From Candidatus Methanocorpusculum equi (GTDB lineage Archaea; Halobacteriota; Methanomicrobia; Methanomicrobiales; Methanocorpusculaceae): a stretch of DNA of 13,394 bases. Where the stretch lies: positions 1 through 13,394 of the forward strand of contig JAGHSU010000149.1 in NCBI GenBank assembly GCA_018065685.1, written 5' to 3'. The notes under the pieces were generated by a model, which did not search any database, was not told the DNA's origin, and saw only the letters and a program-made list of their open reading frames with translations. A program made the position numbers and the translations under genes. Positions 1-6,827 of the stretch are shown piece after piece; the first letter of the stretch is position 1, and every line of letters begins with the position of its first letter.

Positions 1-366
1 CCGTTTACGCATTCTAAGTGTAATATAATAATAATTAATATATTTATTATACGACTTTACGTTTTTTCCGGGAGTGTGCGGGAGGGAGAGAAATCCGATG
101 AAAAACTGCACACACGTATCCCCCCTCCCTCTCACAATCCAAATCAGGGTAAAGTCGGTCTGTGTCCGATTTTTTAAGCTCATAAAATAGATATTTTTCA
201 AAACAAACTCCGGTACGAGGAGATTTGACTTTACCCTCAAAAAGGTAAAGTCGGGTAAAGTCGGGTAAAGGGTAAAGTGACAAAGCGGGCGGCGAGAGGG
301 GGAAGTAGACCGGGGTGCCTCCTCTCAATCCCTCAGACAACCGTCTCCCGTTACCGCATCTTCCTG
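1..366. other. Gene-free, AT-rich to repeat-rich region
   Basis: No convincing coding sequence lies here. Bases 10-50 are very AT-rich. Bases 60-140 hold purine/pyrimidine-skewed tracts (a G/A-rich run near 70-90 and a C/T-rich run near 119-133). Bases 147-281 carry a GGTAAAGTC repeat cluster, annotated separately. A 97-codon minus-strand open frame at 47-340 has low-complexity composition (many Pro, Leu, Arg, Ser), runs across the repeats and has no recognisable domain, so I do not call it. The region lies downstream of the leftward-reading gene ending at 367; no clear T-rich terminator for that operon was seen beyond the A-run at 239-243, which would read as T on the minus strand. Confidence 0.6.
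147..281. repeat. GGTAAAGTC repeat cluster with hairpin
   Basis: The nonamer GGTAAAGTC or its close variants occurs at 148-156, 244-252 and 254-262, with partial or degenerate copies at 264-270 and 271-279. An inverted copy lies at 227-235 and a shorter inverted match (GTAAAGTCG on the minus strand) at 52-60. The three copies from 244 onward repeat with a 10-bp period, close to one helical turn. The inverted copy at 227-235 and the direct copy at 244-252 form a perfect 9-bp stem with an 8-nt loop. Function is unknown. Protein-binding iterons, a terminator-like structure or a small satellite are all possible. Confidence 0.6.
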
Positions 367-381
367 TTACCGAATCTTCCC
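350..381. repeat. 16-bp tandem duplication over a stop codon
   Basis: Bases 350-365 and 366-381 are the same 16-mer apart from two mismatches (core GTTACCGNATCTTCC). The second copy contains the stop codon and last codons of the small minus-strand gene ending at 367. The first copy is therefore a downstream echo of the gene's end. This looks like a small tandem duplication or replication slippage event. Confidence 0.6.
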
Positions 382-582
382 CATCCGTTTCGCATACGCG
401 GCAAATGCAGCCTCGTATTCAGGAGATGCAAAAAAGCCGTTCATAAACTCCTCATCGGATGCAATCTCCTCCGTCTGTGCCTGCTCCTGAAAAATCCCCA
501 TCATCGACATACGGCAGTTTGCAATCGTCTGCTCCGCAAGCTCCTCATCAGACAACTCATGCTTCTTCTTTTTTCCAAACAT
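367..582 (-). CDS. Small charged hypothetical protein (71 aa)
   Basis: I do not recognise this 71-residue protein. It starts MFGKKKKHELSDEE, so a basic N-terminal patch precedes an acidic, helix-prone stretch (residues 10-40), and it ends in an Ala/Tyr/Phe-rich segment (EYEAAFAAYAKRMGKIR) that could form an amphipathic helix. There is no signal peptide or membrane segment. The start is well supported by a GGAGGA ribosome-binding site at 588-593, 5 nt before the ATG. It lies 35 nt downstream of the patatin-like gene on the same strand and is likely the last gene of the mbf1-tpiA operon. A tandem duplication covers its stop codon. The good RBS and co-directional spacing argue that it is real; function cannot be inferred. 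Confidence 0.65.
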   Translation of the reverse strand: MFGKKKKHELSDEELAEQTIANCRMSMMGIFQEQAQTEEIASDEEFMNGFFASPEYEAAFAAYAKRMGKIR

Positions 583-617
583 TCAAATCCTCCAAATCCT
601 CCATCCCCGCTCCCGGC

Positions 618-1472
618 TCACTCCCCGAGATAGCGCAGCAGTTCGCCGTATCTTTTATCAAAATCGGCAATACCTGTCTCATAAAGTTTCGTAAGGGGAA
701 CAGGGTCAACCGTATCTCTCGAAACACCTGTGTTCTCAGGCGGCGCAAACACAAAGATTTTCCCCGCACGCTCCAGCTCATACACACGGGACAGACACTC
801 GCGGTACCTGAGATAGCGGGTATCGATAAGCTCCGCGGTCTTTTTGTGCTTTCTAAGGAGCAGATGATAGGCAAACTTAAATTTCTGCGGCTGGCGGACA
901 AAACTCCGCGGATTTTCGAGAATCACAACCACCTTATCACATCCGTCGGATAAGGCCTTATCAATCGGAATCGAGTCTGCCACACCCCCGTCATAGTACG
1001 TGTGCCCGTCGATACTGACCGGTTTACACAGGGCAGGGATTGCACACCCCGCCATAATCGCCCGGTAGTCGTTTCTCGGCATCTCGGTCTTTGAAAAGTG
1101 CCGGGCCTCTCCCGTATCCGCATCCGTTGCCGTAATGAAAAACTCCGCAGGGTTTTTCATAACAGCATCATAGTCAAGCGGGTCGCGTCCTCCTTCGTTG
1201 GTTAAATCGCCGTAGATGTACTGAAGGTTAAAGTAATTTCCGTGGAGCAGAAACTGTTTTACCCCGCAGTACTTGGGATCCTTCGGATGCTCAACATAAT
1301 ATCTGAGGTTTCTCCCGCGCTGCCCGGCAACAAACGAAGCGGTGTTTGCAGCCCCTGCGGATACGCCGATGCACTCATCAAAGATCAGTTTCTCATCAAT
1401 GAACCGGTCAAGAATGCCTGCACTGTACACGCATTTCATCCCGCCCCCTTCAACAACAAGTCCTGTCTTCAT
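618..1472 (-). CDS. Patatin-like acyl hydrolase / phospholipase
   Basis: A member of the patatin-like phospholipase family (RssA/YjjU type), serine hydrolases that cleave acyl esters of lipids with a Ser-Asp dyad. The sequence shows the glycine-rich oxyanion-hole motif EGGGMK (residues 8-13), the nucleophile elbow GVSAG with Ser38, and the second catalytic motif DGG at 161-163 (YYDGGVADSIPI). The C-terminal third (RYRECLSRVYELERAGKIFVF onwards in shorter form) resembles the tail of bacterial YjjU-like homologues. There is no signal peptide or membrane segment, so it is probably cytosolic. I chose the ATG at 1472 (284 aa) over a TTG two codons upstream because GAGGT sits 6 nt before the ATG. 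It follows tpiA by 32 nt in the same operon. The true substrate is not predictable. Confidence 0.88.
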   Translation of the reverse strand: MKTGLVVEGGGMKCVYSAGILDRFIDEKLIFDECIGVSAGAANTASFVAGQRGRNLRYYVEHPKDPKYCGVKQFLLHGNYFNLQYIYGDLTNEGGRDPLDYDAVMKNPAEFFITATDADTGEARHFSKTEMPRNDYRAIMAGCAIPALCKPVSIDGHTYYDGGVADSIPIDKALSDGCDKVVVILENPRSFVRQPQKFKFAYHLLLRKHKKTAELIDTRYLRYRECLSRVYELERAGKIFVFAPPENTGVSRDTVDPVPLTKLYETGIADFDKRYGELLRYLGE

Positions 1473-1504
1473 GAACAAACCTCAGTAAACCATGGAAAAA
1501 TAAG

Positions 1505-2170
1505 TTATAATTTCGACACAAGGTCGCGCAGCACTGCTTCAGGGTCCTTTGCCTTTACAACGCCTGAGGCGAGAAGAACCCCGTCTGCTCCCAAATCAAC
1601 CGCGGTCCGCACACACTCCCCTGTCTGAATGCCTGCCCCGCAGAGCACCTTCACATCTTTATTAACGGAGTGTACCAGTTCTACGGATGATCTGATAATA
1701 TCAGGGTCAGCCTTTGCAACGGAAATGCCTGAGCCGATGAGTTCCGGCGGCTCGACTGCCACATAGTCGGGTGCAAACGCGGCGGCGGCAGCAGAAACCG
1801 CAGCATTATTTGTGCAGACAACAGACTCCAGATGATTAAACCGGGCAGCAGACACGCATGCCTCGATATCCGCAATCGTAAGACGGCGCTCCGAGTGATT
1901 GATAAGAGTTCCCGTACATCCTGCAGCACGGATGGTAAACGCCGGAATGTGTCCCGTAAACGCCCCTTCGACCGCATCGATGTGCTGCGCAAAGACAGGG
2001 ACCTCATAATGCTTACAGAACGGATGAAGCTCCACAAACTGCGGGGCAATACCTACCCGGACCCCTGACTCGCGCATTACAATCTCCGCCGCTTCTGCGA
2101 TGCGCCCTGCATTGTTTCCGGCACCTTCACGGTATGACTTGAAGTTAATCAGGATAAATGGAGATGTCAT
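1505..2170 (-). CDS. tpiA: Triosephosphate isomerase (archaeal type)
   Basis: Interconverts glyceraldehyde 3-phosphate and dihydroxyacetone phosphate in glycolysis and gluconeogenesis; in a methanogen the gluconeogenic direction matters most. At 221 residues it has the short archaeal form, which lacks several helices of the roughly 250-residue bacterial enzyme and is known to be tetrameric in characterised archaea. Visible active-site residues are Lys11 in NFKSY, His92 in INHSERR and the catalytic Glu140 in [10 protein letters not shown], where bacterial enzymes have YEPVWAIGTG. The phosphate-binding segments GAGIQTGE and [10 protein letters not shown] are present near the C-terminus. It starts 12 nt after mbf1, with GGTGG shortly before the ATG, so the two are almost certainly co-transcribed. 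Confidence 0.96.
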   Translation of the reverse strand: MTSPFILINFKSYREGAGNNAGRIAEAAEIVMRESGVRVGIAPQFVELHPFCKHYEVPVFAQHIDAVEGAFTGHIPAFTIRAAGCTGTLINHSERRLTIADIEACVSAARFNHLESVVCTNNAAVSAAAAAFAPDYVAVEPPELIGSGISVAKADPDIIRSSVELVHSVNKDVKVLCGAGIQTGECVRTAVDLGADGVLLASGVVKAKDPEAVLRDLVSKL

Positions 2171-2182
2171 GGTCCACCGGAA

Positions 2183-2707
2183 TTATTTTCTCTTCACCTG
2201 AAGCACATCGCCTAAGGTCGTTGCAGCAACTCCGCCTGCTCTCGCATTCGAGGCGGCATCACCGGTGTCGAGAAGAGTGATGCCAAGCTCCTTTTCCAGC
2301 TTTTCACGTTCATCATCGGTAGGCGCACGCTCTCCGCGTTCAAGCTTTTTGATATCAATCTCCTGCATTTTCAGGATGAAGGCAAGGTCGTTCTGGGTGT
2401 AGCCTTTTGCCTGACGGGCCGCGGAAATCCGCTTTGAGTAATCCTCGACAACGTCTCCTTCAATATCATCGAAAACGTCGCGGCGGCGCTGCGCTCCGGC
2501 AGTTGGTGCCCTTGGCGCGGAACGCGGCACCGGTGCTGCGATATAGTCTTTGCCGTAGGATGTTCTCGGAGCCCTCGGCGCCTGAACCTCGGTTCCGAGC
2601 TTTGCGCATTTGTCGCAAACCTTCATCGGCTTTGCCCCTTCAATCCGTACCAGTTTTGCTTTGCCGGAGAGTGGTGCTCCGCATAATTCACAGTATTCTG
2701 TCTGCAT
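2183..2707 (-). CDS. MBF1-type Zn-ribbon/HTH transcription factor
   Basis: Archaeal homologue of multiprotein bridging factor 1, an HTH protein that in eukaryotes bridges activators and TBP and in archaea associates with ribosomes or transcription. The N-terminus carries a zinc ribbon with C6xxC9 and C31xxC34 (CELCG...CDKCAK), found in archaeal but not eukaryotic MBF1. Residues 41-80 are an Arg/Pro/Ala-rich, probably disordered linker. Residues 88-146 form a Cro/XRE-type HTH (SAARQAKGYTQNDLAFIL then KKLERGERAPT). A short flexible tail ends in VKRK. There is no Shine-Dalgarno site upstream of the ATG, but a TATA-like element lies about 30 nt away, fitting a leaderless transcript. It heads the mbf1-tpiA-patatin-small ORF block. 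Confidence 0.92.
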   Translation of the reverse strand: MQTEYCELCGAPLSGKAKLVRIEGAKPMKVCDKCAKLGTEVQAPRAPRTSYGKDYIAAPVPRSAPRAPTAGAQRRRDVFDDIEGDVVEDYSKRISAARQAKGYTQNDLAFILKMQEIDIKKLERGERAPTDDEREKLEKELGITLLDTGDAASNARAGGVAATTLGDVLQVKRK

Positions 2708-2733
2708 AGCTATCTGTACTTATTTGTTCGATG

Positions 2734-2742
2734 TAGTATACG
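2734..2742 (-). promoter_or_regulatory. Probable TATA box for the mbf1 operon
   Basis: Read on the minus strand, the element is CGTATACTA, centred about 30 nt upstream of the mbf1 ATG at 2707. That spacing and the absence of a Shine-Dalgarno motif fit a leaderless archaeal transcript starting at or next to the ATG. Assigned by eye only. Confidence 0.45.
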
Positions 2743-2825
2743 TTAATGCTTTTGTTTGGAGGCATGGATTTCTGACAGTCATGGAGGGGGACAAATTGTT
2801 AAAAACCCGTCTCATCTCCTATAAC

Positions 2826-2834
2826 TAAATATAG
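2826..2834 (+). promoter_or_regulatory. Probable TATA box for the ACT-hom operon
   Basis: TAAATATAG is an archaeal TATA-like element about 50 nt upstream of the ATG at 2886. Transcription would start near 2858 and give a leader of roughly 28 nt. The leader holds a tiny stem TCCC-GAA-GGGA at 2868-2878 whose right arm could also serve as a weak ribosome-binding site (GAAGGGA, 7 nt before the ATG). Assigned by eye only. Confidence 0.45.
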
Positions 2835-2885
2835 ATAAAACAACAAAACAATACAGGCAAATACGAATCCCGAAGGGATACATCT

Positions 2886-3401
2886 ATGCAGAAATATATC
2901 CGTACAACATTAAAACTCGAACTCCAGGACAAACCGGGGCAGCTCCTCACCGCGATTAAACCAATCTCGGAAAGCGGAGCAAACATCATAACCATCTCCC
3001 ACCAGAGAGACGAGGAAAACCCGGGGTCAGACCTGATAGTCGATATTGTCATATCCTTACAGGAGTCGGCGCTTCCCAAACTGCTCGACTCGCTCAAAGC
3101 ACAAAACATTGACGTCACCCGTATCGGTATCGAGCGGCTGATGTGCATGAAGACCTTTATCCTTATCGGCCACATCCTGCACACCGATTTAACCGATACC
3201 GTAAACCGCATCGACAAAAAAGATATCACAGAGGTCACCGAACTGCACATAATAATGCCGAAACTCGATGAACCGTCAACCGCAAAACTGACCATAAAAG
3301 CAGTCAATGAGGCAGAAATGGACCATGCAATCGAAAAACTCGAAAAGATTGCCGCGGAAAAACATCTGATGATTATTGACGAAATCGGAGGCAGACTATG
3401 A
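2886..3401 (+). CDS. Stand-alone ACT-domain regulatory protein
   Basis: A 171-residue protein made of ACT-type ligand-binding modules. ACT domains bind amino acids and allosterically control enzymes. Residues 8-80 form a typical ACT fold (LELQDKPGQLLTAIKPI, then GANIITISHQR, where the DKPG turn and following Gly usually line the ligand site). Residues 86-167 look like a second, more divergent ACT-like half. No catalytic domain is present. Its stop overlaps the start of homoserine dehydrogenase by 4 nt (ATGA), indicating translational coupling. Since that dehydrogenase lacks the C-terminal ACT domain seen in many homologues, this protein probably supplies feedback regulation in trans (for example by threonine or methionine). 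That functional link is inference; the domain call is firm. Confidence 0.85.
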   Translation: MQKYIRTTLKLELQDKPGQLLTAIKPISESGANIITISHQRDEENPGSDLIVDIVISLQESALPKLLDSLKAQNIDVTRIGIERLMCMKTFILIGHILHTDLTDTVNRIDKKDITEVTELHIIMPKLDEPSTAKLTIKAVNEAEMDHAIEKLEKIAAEKHLMIIDEIGGRL

Positions 3402-4378
3402 TGAAAATTGCCTTAATCGGAATCGGCTCCGTCGGCCGCGGCGTAGGCGAAGTGCTGAAAAACGACAAGCGGTTTAAAATCGTCGCAGCAGCAGACTCCA
3501 AAAGCGGCCTGGTAAACCCGGACGGAATCGACTTTGACGCCATCATGGCCGCAAAGAAAAAGACCGGACGCTGCGGCACGACCGACTGGACTGCATTCAG
3601 AATCGCGGCAGAAGTCGACTATGACACCTTAGTCGAGGTAACACCAACCAATGCAGAAACAGGAGAGCCTGCCTTATCCACCATAAAGATAGCATTATCC
3701 CGCGGAAAGCATGTCGTAACCTCCAACAAGGGACCGATATCCCTTGCCTACCGCGACCTAAAGGCACTTGCAAAGGAAAACAACGCGGATATCCGCTTCG
3801 AAGGAACAGTTGCAGGAGCAGTCCCGATTATCAACGGAATGAAGAACGGACTTGCCGGAAACCCGGTCAAAGCACTCTTTGGTGTGTTAAACGGTACCTG
3901 TAACTACATCTTATCCAGAATGGAAGAGGAGGGACTTACCTACCAGCAGGCGCTTGCAGAGGCACGCGACCTCGGATACGCCGAAGCAGACCCCACATAC
4001 GATGTAAACGGGACCGATGCCGCAATCAAACTGGTAATTCTCGCAAACTCCGTTCTCGGGATGAATGTCACCTTAAAAGATGTGCAGCGCACCGGAATTG
4101 ACCGGATAACCCCCGAGGCAATCAAAATGGCGCACACCACAGGACACACCATCCGGCTGATTGCGTCCCTCTATCCGGACAAAAGGGATCTTGAGGTCTC
4201 CCCGCGTCTCCTCCCCGAAGACGACCCGCTGGTATTCTCCGAGACGCTGAACGCAATTACGGTTGAAACCGAATACGCAGGAGCCATCACCTTCATCGGC
4301 GCAGGTGCAGGGTCGGTTGAAACCGCCTCGGCAATCCTTTCAGATCTGGTGTTTATCCTCAAAAAGTATGCCCTCTAA
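3398..4378 (+). CDS. hom: Homoserine dehydrogenase
   Basis: Reduces aspartate semialdehyde to homoserine with NAD(P)H, the branch point toward threonine and methionine. Residues 4-20 are the Rossmann nucleotide-binding motif IALIGIGSVGRGVGEVL. The family's catalytic core is clear: SNKGP with Lys111, GVLNGTCNYIL at 162-172, and AEADPTYDV...GTDAAIK with Glu196, Asp207 and Lys211. At 326 residues the protein ends after the catalytic domain and has no C-terminal ACT domain. The start is supported by GGAGG 6 nt upstream of the ATG at 3398; a second ATG follows directly. It overlaps the ACT gene by 4 nt upstream and the next gene by 11 nt downstream, so the three are a translationally coupled operon. 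Confidence 0.96.
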   Translation: MMKIALIGIGSVGRGVGEVLKNDKRFKIVAAADSKSGLVNPDGIDFDAIMAAKKKTGRCGTTDWTAFRIAAEVDYDTLVEVTPTNAETGEPALSTIKIALSRGKHVVTSNKGPISLAYRDLKALAKENNADIRFEGTVAGAVPIINGMKNGLAGNPVKALFGVLNGTCNYILSRMEEEGLTYQQALAEARDLGYAEADPTYDVNGTDAAIKLVILANSVLGMNVTLKDVQRTGIDRITPEAIKMAHTTGHTIRLIASLYPDKRDLEVSPRLLPEDDPLVFSETLNAITVETEYAGAITFIGAGAGSVETASAILSDLVFILKKYAL

Positions 4379-5561
4379 GGAAGATTCACGAAAAAAGACT
4401 GAATCAGGCGGTGTTCTCCGCCGCCGCACTCTTTTTCTGCAGACGATGCGGAAAAAGACGTTTGAGTCCGGCTATTTTACAACGGCAGAGATAGCAGAAG
4501 AAGAGCATCTGCCGCGTTCCACCGCACAGGACTGGATAAACCGGCTGGTAAATGAAGGGTGCATCTTCGTAAAAGAAGAGCAGCACGGAAGGTCTCCTGC
4601 CCGCTATGCGGCACGAAGTGCCCTTCCAAAAACCACCTGCAGAAGAATTTTTACGACCGCAGCAGACGGATACGCAGAGATTTTCCATGAATGTATGTCA
4701 AGCGGGTGCGCAGGATTCTGCGAGTTTCATCACCGGCGCGCCGGAGGGGCAGCGGTTTCTGTCTCACGTGACGGCTTAATCTTTCGTGAGACTGCAAAAC
4801 TGAGCACAGGCGATAGAGAAGGAGATGGAGAATACCCGCTCTCGCTCGACCGGGCGGCGGTAGGTCTTTCGTCGGTCCGGCTCGAGGGAGATGAAATTGT
4901 CCAGACCATCCGCTCAATCTACGGCGGTGCTGCCTACTCGCTTTCTTCGATGATGGGGGAGGCAAAAGGAGTTGGAGGAGTTGAGATAACAGCAGGTGAC
5001 GGATTTGTCACCGGAAAGGTCAGAACAAAGGCACTGGTACCCGTGACCATAGGAGTTGATGATACCGACCGGAAAGGCTGCGGGGGCGCCACATTTGCCC
5101 TCGCGAATGCGCTTTTTAAGTATCTGACCGAATCGCATACGGCAATCGGCATCAGACATCAGGTAGCTGCGCTTTGTCCGGACATTCCGGAGATGACTGC
5201 CGGAAACTCCTGCAGTTTCTTAGAGCTTGCCGTCCCGAAGGAAAATATGCCTGTACTCAGCCAGATGGTCTGCAGGTTCGTGGATGATGAAAGCGTCTCC
5301 GAAAACTGGGGGGTTGCGGTTATGACCGGTATTTTTGTGCCCGGGAAGATGGAAGCGCTTGCCGCAAAAATCAGACGGGAGAGAGTGTCCTCTGAAGAAG
5401 TACGTGAAGCCGCCCGCGCCTGCGGGGTCGAGGTGTTTGGGAAACGCGGAATAATCGGAGCCGCAGCAGCCGTTGCGCTGAAGAATCAGCCGCAGGAGGT
5501 TTTGCTCGATGCGGCTGCGGAGATGGAAAAAGACAGCAGACGGGATGCCGGAAACCAATAA
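4368..5561 (+). CDS. wHTH plus IDDTD-domain protein (MMP11-like)
   Basis: A 397-residue two-part protein. Residues 17-82 look like a winged helix (TTAEIAEEEHLPRSTAQDWI, then a basic wing). Residues 91-122 hold a Cys/His cluster (CMSSGCAGFCEFHH: C109, C114, C118, H121, H122, plus C91) that could bind a metal or Fe-S centre. The rest resembles methanogenesis marker protein 11: IGVDDTD at 228-234, a motif also found in the tRNA-Ile2 agmatinylcytidine synthetase TiaS, then NSCSFLEL, NWGVAVMTGI and VFGKRGIIGAAAAVAL. The biochemical role of MMP11 is, to my knowledge, unassigned. I chose the ATG at 4368, giving an 11-nt overlap with hom; the open frame extends upstream to 4263 but only within hom. 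Name at family level is moderately sure; function is unknown. Confidence 0.65.
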   Translation: MPSKEDSRKKTESGGVLRRRTLFLQTMRKKTFESGYFTTAEIAEEEHLPRSTAQDWINRLVNEGCIFVKEEQHGRSPARYAARSALPKTTCRRIFTTAADGYAEIFHECMSSGCAGFCEFHHRRAGGAAVSVSRDGLIFRETAKLSTGDREGDGEYPLSLDRAAVGLSSVRLEGDEIVQTIRSIYGGAAYSLSSMMGEAKGVGGVEITAGDGFVTGKVRTKALVPVTIGVDDTDRKGCGGATFALANALFKYLTESHTAIGIRHQVAALCPDIPEMTAGNSCSFLELAVPKENMPVLSQMVCRFVDDESVSENWGVAVMTGIFVPGKMEALAAKIRRERVSSEEVREAARACGVEVFGKRGIIGAAAAVALKNQPQEVLLDAAAEMEKDSRRDAGNQ

Positions 5562-5621
5562 AATGCCCCAAAAGCATCCCGATTCCGGATACTGCAGTCC
5601 GCAAAACAAACCATCCGCAGG

Positions 5622-5629
5622 TATTTTAT
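5622..5629 (+). promoter_or_regulatory. Possible TATA box for the zinc-ribbon gene
   Basis: ATTTTATC lies about 30 nt upstream of the ATG at 5656, and no Shine-Dalgarno site precedes that ATG, which fits a leaderless transcript separate from the hom operon. The 94-nt gap after the preceding gene also favours an independent promoter. Assigned by eye only. Confidence 0.3.
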
Positions 5630-5655
5630 CCGATAAAAACCCACCACTATAAACC

Positions 5656-6321
5656 ATGTCCCGCCGCCAGATTAGAATCCCGCCGATGCTCTCGGCAACA
5701 ATAAACATGGGTCTTTCCGCACTCGACGGAGCCCTCTTCAAGGACCTCGGAAAATGTCCGTACTGCGGCGGAAGACCGATGCCCTATGACACAAAGGAAA
5801 AGCAGTATGCGACGCTGATAACAAACGGGGAAAAACGGGCGGTCTCCGTAAGAGTCCGCCGGTTCATCTGCCGCGACTGCGGAAAACTTCTCTATGCGGA
5901 TGAACCGTTCTATCCGGATACACGTGTCGGGTCCGCAGTCATTGACCTGGCTCTCGCCCTTTCGCTGAAAAACAGCTTCTCCCACGCTGCAGCCGTTATG
6001 GAAGCTCTCAGGATAGAGATTAACCGCGGGACTGTCAGAAACTATGCGCTTTCAGATCTTCCGGTAGGCGAAATCAGCATGATGTACGGACTGCCCATGC
6101 CCTACTCATTTATCAATATGATAGGACGCGGAATATCTGCAGCCGGTATCAACACGGAAGAGATTCTAAGAGCAAGCGGATACCCCTCGCGCTATCAAGC
6201 GCCGCCTGACGGTTTCGGAACTGCACGAAACTACTTCCTCGCGAGAAGTGAACTGAAAAAATCCAGGGAAAAGACCGGACACACAGACGCAGAGAACCGC
6301 CCAGACGATGAAAAAACCTGA
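5656..6321 (+). CDS. Zinc-ribbon/HTH-like hypothetical protein
   Basis: I do not recognise a named family. The 221-residue protein has a treble-clef or ribbon-like metal site made from two widely spaced CxxC pairs: C34PYC37GG and C72RDC75GK, with a basic beta-rich insert between them. Residues about 93-131 are helical and include SFSHAAAVMEALRIEINRG followed by TVRNYAL, which reads like an HTH of the kind found behind zinc ribbons in transposase N-termini. The C-terminal 35 residues are charged and probably disordered (KKSREKTGHTDAENRPDDEKT-like). No DDE catalytic domain follows, so this is not an intact transposase; a DNA-binding protein derived from or similar to such an N-terminus is possible. 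It lies alone between the hom operon and a convergent gene. Confidence 0.7.
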   Translation: MSRRQIRIPPMLSATINMGLSALDGALFKDLGKCPYCGGRPMPYDTKEKQYATLITNGEKRAVSVRVRRFICRDCGKLLYADEPFYPDTRVGSAVIDLALALSLKNSFSHAAAVMEALRIEINRGTVRNYALSDLPVGEISMMYGLPMPYSFINMIGRGISAAGINTEEILRASGYPSRYQAPPDGFGTARNYFLARSELKKSREKTGHTDAENRPDDEKT

Positions 6322-6343
6322 TAGATGGAATATCCGATTTCAG

Positions 6344-6356
6344 GAAAAAGAAAAAA
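6344..6356 (-). terminator. Oligo-T terminator of the 6360-6770 gene
   Basis: Read on the minus strand the sequence is TTTTTTCTTTTTC, starting within 5 nt after the stop codon at 6360. T-rich tracts are the usual intrinsic termination signal in archaea. Just beyond it, a weak inverted repeat (CCTGA at 6317-6321 and TCAGG at 6340-6344) could help termination of the convergent plus-strand gene. Confidence 0.5.
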
Positions 6357-6359
6357 CCG

Positions 6360-6770
6360 TCAGTCAAACGGGTTTTCCGCCGCCCAGCACCGGGCACGTT
6401 CAAGAGCTTCTTCCCCGTTGAATACAGCATGTATTTTTTCCCCGTCCGATACCCCGATGACAAACTTCTGACGGCTTTTATCATAGATGAATATGAGCTT
6501 TGAATCCGCATCCGACTCAAGCACAATCCCTTTTTTCAGCTGATAAGCGGGGTGGAGAAGCAGTAAATCATAGAGTGCCTCGCCAGGAACCTCATTGAAT
6601 GCATAGATATAGGCCTGTACCGAATTTGTCAGATTCGAGGTAAGCAGCGCATGTGCAGTATCCTCAGGAAGTTCCCGGAGAAGCTCCGCCATTTTTTCAT
6701 CATCATCTCCGGACTGCTCGTACAAAGAGTCCGCAAGACCTGAGAGTTCACTTTCCGTGGTTGAAAACAT
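6360..6770 (-). CDS. Acidic hypothetical protein (136 aa)
   Basis: I do not recognise this protein. Residues 1-40 are acidic and helical (SGDDDEKMAELLRELPEDT), followed by a predicted alpha/beta part: SVQAYIYAF, LYDLLLLHP, then three likely strands (KGIVLES, KLIFIYDK, KFVIGVSDG) and a C-terminal helix (GEEALERARCWAAENPFD). There is no signal peptide or membrane helix, so it is a soluble cytosolic protein, possibly a small binding or partner domain. It starts with ATG at 6770 with no strong Shine-Dalgarno site. It is 57 nt downstream of the ATPase gene on the same strand, close enough for read-through, though a short hairpin (6807-6820) sits between them. An oligo-T tract follows its stop. Confidence 0.65.
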   Translation of the reverse strand: MFSTTESELSGLADSLYEQSGDDDEKMAELLRELPEDTAHALLTSNLTNSVQAYIYAFNEVPGEALYDLLLLHPAYQLKKGIVLESDADSKLIFIYDKSRQKFVIGVSDGEKIHAVFNGEEALERARCWAAENPFD

Positions 6771-6827
6771 ATCTATAGGATTTGCGGTGATGGGAGATTA
6801 AGGATGCGGATGTGTATCCGGATGTAT

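Noticed and set aside
147..281. CRISPR array
   Set aside because: Repeat units are about 9-10 bp, mostly contiguous and in both orientations, without uniform spacers.
47..340. 97-codon minus-strand open frame at the left edge
   Set aside because: Low-complexity composition, runs over the GGTAAAGTC repeats, no ribosome-binding site and no domain; treated as chance.
7..366. Replication origin at the left edge
   Set aside because: AT-rich DNA plus repeats is suggestive, but no origin-recognition-box consensus and no orc1/cdc6 gene is visible, so only the repeat cluster is reported.
4263..4367. Upstream extension of the MMP11-like gene
   Set aside because: The 35 extra codons lie within conserved hom sequence and read as a frame-shifted shadow; the ATG at 4368 gives a normal short operon overlap.
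5220..5741. 173-codon minus-strand open frame
   Set aside because: Antisense to the MMP11-like gene and the start of the zinc-ribbon gene; no domain or promoter support.
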